This document shows positions 1 through 5,607 of a DNA stretch of 7,107 bases, piece after piece. Origin of the DNA: CAZILN01 sp964540005 (GTDB taxonomy: Bacteria > Bacteroidota > Bacteroidia > Bacteroidales > SM23-62); contig CAZILN010000017.1 in NCBI GenBank assembly GCA_964540005.1, positions 1-7,107 on the forward strand. The letters are read 5' to 3'. The notes beneath the pieces are model-generated. The model had not been told where the DNA came from. It did not search any database and saw nothing but the letters and a program-made list of their open reading frames with translations. The first letter of the stretch is position 1, and each line of letters starts with the position of its first letter. The translations under genes were made by a program, and so were the position numbers.

Positions 1-2147
1 GGATGGTAAACCTGATCATCTGTTTTATTAAATTCCCATCCACTGATCAACCTGCCTTGAATATCATAAACATATATTTTCCTGTCGTTAGTGGGAACTG
101 CTATCCTGTAATCCCTGTTCCCGTCATAATCAAATAATGATATTCCGGTCCGGGTTGAAGCCCTGAGTGCCAGAGGATACTTCTCAACCTTATTCCCGTT
201 CCTGTCAATCAGATGAATATTATCCTCCGTGCTGAATAAGTATTGTAATTTACCATTTTTATAATAATCTATCTGAAAAATATCTGAATTAATCTTGCCT
301 GAGCCAGGGATTTTCCACAAAACCCTTCCAGAACTGTTAATCAGGTATATGCTGTTCTCAGAATCCTGAAGAAAAATTTCTTTTTCATTTGTATAATGGT
401 TCACTACAAGTTTTGGTTTCATTGTGAGCGGATTATCCAACCTGCTTTCCCACAGCGTATGTGGTTCTTCTTTAATTTCCTGTGAATACTTCAGAAAGGA
501 ATTACTGTATAACAATTGATTCTCGTTGGAAAGCTGGTAAGAGAATGCCTGAAATTTCATGAGGCTTTCCATCCTGGATCCCATATCACTCTGAACATCC
601 TCGCTGAAATACCTTCCAAGTAATTCAGCAGACCTAGGAATATTTATATAAAAATGAATATTGGATCTGGATGCGGTATAGTCCGACAGGCGGTTGAAAT
701 CAAGGTCACTGTCAAGAGTAGATTGCAACATATTCAGATGAACGTATTTTGACAATGCATTGATTGAATTTCCAAATACCAGGTAATTTCCGATAAAAGT
801 GCAGTAGTAATTATTTATCCCTGCCATGAAACTTCCGAAAAGGCTTTTGCCAAGGTCCCTCACAGGTATCTGATAACATCTCTGATCATAGTCATTCGCA
901 ATGATCTGGTCAAAAATAAGATGTGAAATATGAATGGCCTCCTTATCAGAGATAAGCTGTAATATTTCTTCAAGTACCTCCGCGGCCTCGCTCTGGCTCT
1001 TGCACCTGAAAGCATAAAATATGTTATCATCACCTTCAAGATTCTGAATATCTGTGAAAATCAGGGCCAGTTCCCTGTCGATCAAACTGGCAAATTCCTT
1101 ATCTATTTCAATACCGTATTCTGTATTGAATTCATCCATTTCCTTTTTATACGATCGTAACAATCCATTAATATCCAGGTATTCCTCATACTGCTGTTTG
1201 TATAGTTTATAATCTCCGAATCCAAAAGCCAGAAAACAAGCAAAGTCAGAAGGAATGATCCTCTGTATTTCGATTCGCTGGGGAGATTGATTTTGAAACA
1301 GGTTCAACAGTTGAGTGTTCACGGGTTCTGTACTGCTGAAGCCATTTAACAACAGTGCTTCATTTTTAAGGTTAATATCCAGTGCTGCCCATTCAGCAAG
1401 GTCCCTGGTCCCATCCAGGTATGATTGCACTCCATCATTGAGAAGGGGAGATATTAATTGTGGAAATGTCTTTAGATTCAGGTACAGATTTGCGTCAACA
1501 TGCTTACCAGCAGTACCCTGGATCCGGCGAAACCCAGGCTGCAGACTCAGGGGGCTGTTCAGATCAATTTGCCTTACAGCCTCTTCAACCAGGATAGAAG
1601 AATGACTGAAAATAAACAAGCCATTACTGATGGAATAGGCAAAATTCTTTGAAGTCCCATTCATAAAATTTGCCTCGAAGATCTTTTTTAATTCATATTT
1701 TCTTTCTGTCAGTTGTCCATGACCTGTGATATGCCTGGCCATGAAATCCAGGATCCGTTTTTCATCATTCCTGTCCCTTAGAGATACATAGAAAATATAT
1801 TCATACCTGAACTTGCCGGCAAGGTGAATGGAAAAAACAGCTTCCTGTCTTTCCAGGAAGTTCCTTATATCCTGATTACTTCTTGTAATGGAATCGAGGA
1901 AGCCAATTTGATGATCTATTTTCTCAATACCGGGAAAATTCATGAGTTCAATCCAAATTGGATTTTTCTCTCTTTCCTCAATTATACGTATAAGTTCAGA
2001 GCTTTTTAGAATTAATGCTGCGTCGTGAGGGATCGCATCAATGGACCGGGAAGGTTTGAATTCCTCCCTGTTATAGGCAATATAAATCACAAATACCAGG
2101 ATAAGAATACAAAGAATAGATAACCAGAAGAGAGGTTTTCGCACCAT
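1..2147 (-). CDS. DUF3352-like membrane-anchored protein with beta-propeller-like C-terminus (3' end beyond window)
   Basis: Reading the minus strand from the ATG at 2147 gives 715 uninterrupted codons to the window edge, so the C-terminus is missing. An in-frame TAG lies three codons upstream, so this ATG is the first possible start. Residues 5-24 form one hydrophobic segment after a short basic N-terminus (VRK), without a lipobox Cys, which suggests a signal anchor with the rest outside the cytoplasm. Residues about 36-275 and 295-555 look like two copies of one domain: five sequence elements recur in the same order. From about 585 come three repeats spaced about 45 residues apart, each ending in a pattern like IYLINSSGRVLWKIP (600, 644, 691), as in PQQ/FG-GAP-type beta-propellers. 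This architecture recalls Bacteroidota DUF3352 proteins, whose function is unknown. No catalytic motif is visible. It is transcribed away from the receptor gene. Confidence 0.8.
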   Translation of the reverse strand, partial: MVRKPLFWLSILCILILVFVIYIAYNREEFKPSRSIDAIPHDAALILKSSELIRIIEEREKNPIWIELMNFPGIEKIDHQIGFLDSITRSNQDIRNFLERQEAVFSIHLAGKFRYEYIFYVSLRDRNDEKRILDFMARHITGHGQLTERKYELKKIFEANFMNGTSKNFAYSISNGLFIFSHSSILVEEAVRQIDLNSPLSLQPGFRRIQGTAGKHVDANLYLNLKTFPQLISPLLNDGVQSYLDGTRDLAEWAALDINLKNEALLLNGFSSTEPVNTQLLNLFQNQSPQRIEIQRIIPSDFACFLAFGFGDYKLYKQQYEEYLDINGLLRSYKKEMDEFNTEYGIEIDKEFASLIDRELALIFTDIQNLEGDDNIFYAFRCKSQSEAAEVLEEILQLISDKEAIHISHLIFDQIIANDYDQRCYQIPVRDLGKSLFGSFMAGINNYYCTFIGNYLVFGNSINALSKYVHLNMLQSTLDSDLDFNRLSDYTASRSNIHFYINIPRSAELLGRYFSEDVQSDMGSRMESLMKFQAFSYQLSNENQLLYSNSFLKYSQEIKEEPHTLWESRLDNPLTMKPKLVVNHYTNEKEIFLQDSENSIYLINSSGRVLWKIPGSGKINSDIFQIDYYKNGKLQYLFSTEDNIHLIDRNGNKVEKYPLALRASTRTGISLFDYDGNRDYRIAVPTNDRKIYVYDIQGRLISGWEFNKTDDQVYH

Positions 2148-2155
2148 AAGGATCT

Positions 2156-2179
2156 ATGTGTTTAATCCTGCGAACACAT
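2156..2179 (-). promoter_or_regulatory. Leader hairpin just upstream of the DUF3352 gene start
   Basis: ATGTGTT (2156-2162) and AACACAT (2173-2179) are a perfect 7-bp inverted repeat around a 10-base loop, with possible G-U pairs at both ends of the stem. On the minus-strand transcript the stem ends 8 bases before the ATG at 2147, so it could affect ribosome loading. The pairing is seen directly; the regulatory role is inferred. Confidence 0.35.
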
Positions 2180-2181
2180 GT

Positions 2182-2199
2182 CCCGCTGCCAGCAGTGGG
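2182..2199 (-). promoter_or_regulatory. GC-rich leader hairpin of the DUF3352 gene
   Basis: CCCGCTG (2182-2188) pairs with CAGTGGG (2193-2199), 7 bp with one G-U wobble and a 4-base loop. It is a GC-rich patch in an otherwise AT-rich gap and lies next to the 2156-2179 hairpin. A short alternative pairing (TCCCG 2181-2185 with CGGGA 2203-2207) would exclude it. With the promoter box at 2211-2218, both hairpins would lie in a leader of roughly 55-60 bases. Confidence 0.35.
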
Positions 2200-2210
2200 A
2201 TACGGGAGCG

Positions 2211-2218
2211 CAAAAATA
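2211..2218 (-). promoter_or_regulatory. Candidate promoter -7 box for the DUF3352 gene
   Basis: On the minus strand this reads TATTTTTG, a perfect match to the Bacteroidota -7 consensus TAnnTTTG. No TTTG is found at the usual 19-21 base spacing upstream; that region is instead occupied by the large dyad at 2227-2261. A second perfect -7 match on the same strand, TAATTTTG at 2264-2271, also lacks a good -33 box. Which is used cannot be decided from sequence. Confidence 0.4.
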
Positions 2219-2226
2219 ATAAACAG

Positions 2227-2261
2227 TGGATCGAAGAGTGGTATATTCAATCTTCGATCCA
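2227..2261. promoter_or_regulatory. Perfect 11-bp inverted repeat, candidate operator
   Basis: TGGATCGAAGA (2227-2237) and TCTTCGATCCA (2251-2261) are exact reverse complements separated by 13 bases, with centres 24 bp apart. The dyad begins 9 bases upstream of the minus-strand -7 box at 2211-2218 and covers where its -33 box should be, a typical operator position. It could instead be an RNA hairpin: on the minus strand it is followed by CTGTTTATTATTTTTG, which resembles a terminator tail, although no minus-strand gene lies upstream that would need one. The symmetry is certain; the role is inferred. Confidence 0.5.
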
Positions 2262-2343
2262 TCCAAAATTATAAAATTATTAATATTGAAGCTGTTAGAT
2301 AAATAAAGTAATTGTTAATAAGATACACACAGCAGTATGGTGC

Positions 2344-2360
2344 CACTTAGAGAGTAAGTG
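2344..2360. promoter_or_regulatory. Inverted repeat upstream of receptor promoter
   Basis: CACTTA (2344-2349) and TAAGTG (2355-2360) form a perfect 6-bp dyad with a 5-base centre. It ends 6 bases before the TTTG (-33) box of the receptor promoter, where an activator or repressor could sit. A 6-bp dyad can arise by chance, so confidence is low. Confidence 0.3.
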
Positions 2361-2366
2361 CATAAT

Positions 2367-2398
2367 TTTGGAATAATTATTGTGGGTAATTAGATTTG
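2367..2398 (+). promoter_or_regulatory. Bacteroidota-type promoter of the TonB receptor gene
   Basis: TTTG at 2367-2370, then 20 bases, then TAGATTTG at 2391-2398. Both boxes match the Bacteroidota sigma-ABfr consensus (TTTG, 19-21 bases, TAnnTTTG) perfectly. Transcription would begin around 2403-2406, leaving a leader of roughly 15 bases before the ATG at 2419. A TAATTTTG at 2363-2370 is another possible -7 box but has no -33 partner. The 2148-2418 gap holds no supported gene. Confidence 0.65.
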
Positions 2399-2418
2399 CC
2401 CATTTCTCAGATGTTTGT

Positions 2419-4803
2419 ATGAATACAGTAAGGATATGTCTCAGCCTGCTATTGTTATCAGGGGTCTTCTTCAGTCTGTCTGCTCAGCATATTATCCTCC
2501 TGGATGAAGCTACCGGTATTCCGGTCGAGAATGTTGCAGTTTTTAATAAGACAAAAGACAAATCCCTTATTTCAGATAAAAACGGCAGGGCTGATATTAG
2601 CATCTTTGCCAGGGATGACAGCATATACTTCCAGCATCCTTCATATGAGGATTATGTCTTTACACTCAATGAATTAGTTGCCTCAGACGGACCTTTTTTT
2701 CTTAAAAAAAGGAATATCATGATGGCTGAGTTTGTCATTTCAGCGTCAAAAAACAAGGAAAAGAAGTCTGACCTCCCTTACAAAATCGATGTTCTTGAAT
2801 CAAAGCTTCTGTCAACAACTGCATACCAGAATTCGGCTGATATATTGCAGGAGACCGGGAATATTATGATCCAGAAAAGCCAGGGTGGAGGAGGCAGCCC
2901 GGTCCTCAGGGGATTCGAAGCAAACCGTATCCTTCTGGTCGTGGACGGGATCAGGATGAATAATGCCATTTACCGAAGCGGGCATCTTCAGAACTCGCTG
3001 ACAATTGACAACAGCATACTTGAAAGGGTTGAAGTCCTTTACGGTCCATCATCAGTGATGTATGGCAGTGATGCTCTTGGTGGGGTTATCCACTATTATA
3101 CCAGCGAACCCCTTAGTTCCGGAATTGAGATCCAATCAAATCTGCAGTATTCAACTGTCAATAGGGGCAAGTTATTCCATGCCCATCTGAATGCGGGCAA
3201 TGAAAAAATTGGGAACATTATCAGTTTTACATTCAAGGATTTCGGGGATATCAGGTCCGGTCGCAACAGGAAAGATGGGTATGGAGACTGGGGCCTGGTT
3301 AAAAATTACACCGGATGGATTGATGGTACGGATACCATGCTTGAAAATGCTGATCCGGAAATACAGAAGAAGACGGCCTACAGTCAGTATGACTTTCTGA
3401 ATAAACTCAGATTCAGTCCAAACGACAAACTCGATCTGCTCCTGAACTTTCAGCACTCAACATCCTCCGATGTACCTCGCTTTGATATGCTTAATGATTA
3501 CGACGGGGATACTCTCAAATATGCCGAATGGTATTATGGCCCGCAGAAACGGACCCTTGGGGCCCTCCAGCTTAAATACAGAAAATATAATTCACTTTTT
3601 ACCAATTTCTCTGCTAACCTGTTTTTCCAGAAGATTGAGGAAGACAGGATATCCCGCAGGTTTGGTGTAAGCGATAAACTTCATCAGGAAGAGGATGTCT
3701 TTGTATATTCATTCAGCTTTGATTTCCTTAAAATTCTTAACCAGGATTCACGCTTACTTTATGGATTGGAATATACCCATAATGACGTTTTATCTGATGC
3801 CTATTATATTAATATTAATACTTCACTTATGCAGCCTGCTGAAACCCGATACCCCGATAATGGCAGCCATACCAACTCAGCATCGCTTTATACAAATTAC
3901 AAGAGAGACTTCCAGTCAAGGTATATTTTCAATGCCGGTTTACGCTATAACTATGATCATCTCAAATCAGCATTCATGAATCCTGTTCCTTATGAAAATA
4001 TTAAGATCAGCAATGGTGCCCTGACCGGGAGTGCCAGCCTGGTCTACCACCCTGAAGAGACATGGCAGTATAACCTTCTTTTATCAACCGGATTCAGGAA
4101 TCCCAACGTGGATGACTATGGAAAGATCCGGGCAAAAGGAGATTACATTACTGTCCCCAATAAGGATCTGAAACCGGAATACACATATAATTTTGAATTT
4201 GGTACAACCAAGACTTTTAAAGAGCTGTTCAGCATCAGCGGAACCTTTTTCAATACCTATCTTAACAATGCCATTGTCAGGACAGACTTCTCCATAAATG
4301 GTTCTGATTCCTTATGGTATGATGGTCAGAACTACAGGATCATCAGCAACACCAATGCCAGCAGGGCAAATATCAGCGGTTTATCAATGAGTATTTCCTC
4401 GGAAATGATGAACAATCTTGGATTCAGAAGCACATTGAATATCCTTCAGGGCAAGGACCTGAGCAATGATGTTCCTCTTGGACATATTCCTCCCCTGTTT
4501 GGCCGTACGTCGGTTGACTACAGCCAAGGAAAATTTATCGGTGAAATCTATGTGCTGTACAGCGGTGAAAAGCCATTATCCCTTATGTCTCCATTCGGAG
4601 AAGACAATGAAACAGAAGCACTTGAAAATGAAGGTTATCCTGCCTGGCATACAATAAATTTCAGATGTTCCTACCGGATCGGCAATTCCCTTGAGATACA
4701 GGCAAACCTGGAAAACCTTTTTGATCGTTTTTACAAATCTTTTGCATCCGGTGTCGCCGGTTATGGAAGGAACTTTTCTTTTACTCTCCGTTTTTCACTT
4801 TAA
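2419..4803 (+). CDS. TonB-dependent outer-membrane receptor
   Basis: A 794-residue outer-membrane receptor that would take up a substrate across the outer membrane using TonB energy. Residues 1-22 are a clear signal peptide ending SLSA before Q23. Residues about 24-95 resemble the carboxypeptidase-regulatory-like domain common in Bacteroidota receptors; a TonB-box-like stretch (AEFVISAS) starts near 103; the plug spans about 118-230 with GPSSVMYGSDALGG at 209-222; the remainder is the beta-barrel, ending in alternating aromatic/polar strands (FSFTLRFSL). FRNPN at 559 and NKDLKPE at 581 resemble the FRAP/NPNL boxes of heme-type receptors, but no His lies between them, so heme is not supported and the substrate is unknown. 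The reading frame can be extended upstream to a TTG at 2380, but that adds 13 codons containing the promoter and hides the signal peptide. No SusD-like partner lies next to it. Confidence 0.92.
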   Translation: MNTVRICLSLLLLSGVFFSLSAQHIILLDEATGIPVENVAVFNKTKDKSLISDKNGRADISIFARDDSIYFQHPSYEDYVFTLNELVASDGPFFLKKRNIMMAEFVISASKNKEKKSDLPYKIDVLESKLLSTTAYQNSADILQETGNIMIQKSQGGGGSPVLRGFEANRILLVVDGIRMNNAIYRSGHLQNSLTIDNSILERVEVLYGPSSVMYGSDALGGVIHYYTSEPLSSGIEIQSNLQYSTVNRGKLFHAHLNAGNEKIGNIISFTFKDFGDIRSGRNRKDGYGDWGLVKNYTGWIDGTDTMLENADPEIQKKTAYSQYDFLNKLRFSPNDKLDLLLNFQHSTSSDVPRFDMLNDYDGDTLKYAEWYYGPQKRTLGALQLKYRKYNSLFTNFSANLFFQKIEEDRISRRFGVSDKLHQEEDVFVYSFSFDFLKILNQDSRLLYGLEYTHNDVLSDAYYININTSLMQPAETRYPDNGSHTNSASLYTNYKRDFQSRYIFNAGLRYNYDHLKSAFMNPVPYENIKISNGALTGSASLVYHPEETWQYNLLLSTGFRNPNVDDYGKIRAKGDYITVPNKDLKPEYTYNFEFGTTKTFKELFSISGTFFNTYLNNAIVRTDFSINGSDSLWYDGQNYRIISNTNASRANISGLSMSISSEMMNNLGFRSTLNILQGKDLSNDVPLGHIPPLFGRTSVDYSQGKFIGEIYVLYSGEKPLSLMSPFGEDNETEALENEGYPAWHTINFRCSYRIGNSLEIQANLENLFDRFYKSFASGVAGYGRNFSFTLRFSL

Positions 4804-4814
4804 GTATTTATAGA

Positions 4815-5498
4815 ATGAAAATTGATCCTGTAATCCATGAAAGCTGGAAAAATCACCTGATGGATGAATTTAATTCTTCATATTTCCAGGCATTAAAAGG
4901 CTTCCTTCAGGAAGAAAAAACCCAGTTCCAGGTATATCCTCCCGGTTCACAGATATTTGCTGCTTTTGACCGTACACCCTTCGATAAGGTCAAGGTGGTA
5001 ATACTTGGACAGGATCCATATCATGGCAAGGGCCAGGCTCATGGATTATGTTTTTCGGTTCCTTACGGTATCAAGGCTCCACCATCACTGGTAAATATAT
5101 TTAAGGAGATACATAGTGATCTGGAAATCCAGGTACCATCACATGGCAACCTGGAATCCTGGGCCGCTCAGGGAGTATTCCTTTTAAATGCTACCCTGAC
5201 AGTAAGGGCCAGCCAGGCTGGATCACACCAGAATAAAGGATGGGAGATTTTTACCAATTCAGTAATCAGTCATTTATCCTCATCAGCAAACGGCCTGGTA
5301 TTTCTGCTCTGGGGTAAGTATGCGCAGGTAAAAGAGGAATTGATCGATTCTGACAGGCACCTGATCCTGAAGGCAGCCCATCCTTCCCCATATTCCGCGC
5401 ATGCAGGTTTTTTTGGTTGCAGGCATTTCTCCAAAGCAAATGAATATCTTTCATCAAAAGGGAAAACTGAGATAGACTGGTCACTTCCCCCAAATTAA
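4815..5498 (+). CDS. ung: Uracil-DNA glycosylase (family 1)
   Basis: Removes uracil from DNA, the first step of base-excision repair of deaminated cytosine or misincorporated dUMP, in the cytoplasm. At 227 residues it matches E. coli Ung (229). Visible motifs: GQDPYH at 65-70 with the catalytic water-activating Asp67, Phe80 that stacks on uracil, Asn125 (in LLNATLTV) for uracil recognition, and HPSPYSAH at 189-196 with catalytic His189. Oddly, the residue after HPSP is Tyr193, where E. coli and human enzymes have the Leu that inserts into the DNA helix, and Ala197 replaces the following Arg. The ATG starts 11 bases after the receptor stop codon with no promoter visible in that gap, so it is probably co-transcribed with the receptor. 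A terminator follows at 5582-5606. There is no obvious Shine-Dalgarno sequence, as is usual in Bacteroidota. Confidence 0.97.
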   Translation: MKIDPVIHESWKNHLMDEFNSSYFQALKGFLQEEKTQFQVYPPGSQIFAAFDRTPFDKVKVVILGQDPYHGKGQAHGLCFSVPYGIKAPPSLVNIFKEIHSDLEIQVPSHGNLESWAAQGVFLLNATLTVRASQAGSHQNKGWEIFTNSVISHLSSSANGLVFLLWGKYAQVKEELIDSDRHLILKAAHPSPYSAHAGFFGCRHFSKANEYLSSKGKTEIDWSLPPN

Positions 5499-5510
5499 TC
5501 GTCCCGGATA

Positions 5511-5518
5511 TAACTTTG
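5511..5518 (+). promoter_or_regulatory. Possible -7 promoter box in the ung-trpS gap
   Basis: TAACTTTG matches the Bacteroidota -7 consensus TAnnTTTG exactly and begins 13 bases after the ung stop codon. No -33 TTTG is seen at normal spacing. If active it would start a transcript of about 80 bases ending at the terminator at 5606. One such match could be chance. Confidence 0.25.
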
Positions 5519-5563
5519 GCATGGATTTTGAAGCTATAATGGTAACAGTTCATCCATCATATA

Positions 5564-5579
5564 CCTGATCTTTTTCAGG
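5564..5579 (+). repeat. Small hairpin preceding the ung terminator
   Basis: CCTGA (5564-5568) and TCAGG (5575-5579) are a perfect 5-bp inverted repeat with a 6-base AT-rich loop, just upstream of the terminator stem. It may stabilise the 3' end of the ung transcript or be part of a small RNA; a stem this short may also be chance. Confidence 0.3.
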
Positions 5580-5581
5580 GC

Positions 5582-5606
5582 ACCGGGGCAACACCCGGTT
5601 TTTTTT
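5582..5606 (+). terminator. Rho-independent terminator downstream of ung
   Basis: ACCGGG (5582-5587) pairs perfectly with CCCGGT (5594-5599) around a 6-base loop and runs directly into eight T residues (5599-5606, the first shared with the stem). This is the classic intrinsic terminator layout for plus-strand transcription of the receptor-ung unit. On the minus strand no T tract follows the stem, so it is not an obvious terminator for trpS, whose stop codon lies two bases away at 5608-5610. Confidence 0.85.
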
Positions 5607-5607
5607 G

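Noticed and set aside
1315..2009. Plus-strand frames opposite the DUF3352 gene (1315-1605 and 1824-2009)
   Set aside because: Shadows of a continuous 715-codon minus-strand frame with clear domain structure.
2071..2262. 63-codon minus-strand frame across the start of the DUF3352 gene and the divergent gap
   Set aside because: It overlaps the better-supported gene in another frame, covers the dyads, and has no recognisable domain.
2380..2418. 13-codon upstream extension of the receptor gene from a TTG start
   Set aside because: It overlaps the promoter boxes and places non-signal sequence before a complete signal peptide that begins at the ATG at 2419.
2419..4803. Calling the receptor a heme receptor (HmuR-like)
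   Set aside because: The box-like motifs are shared by many Bacteroidota receptors, the His between them is missing, and no heme-uptake genes are adjacent.
5521..5568. 15-codon plus-strand mini-frame in the ung-trpS gap
   Set aside because: It starts only two bases after the candidate -7 box, upstream of any likely transcript start, and has no conservation evidence.
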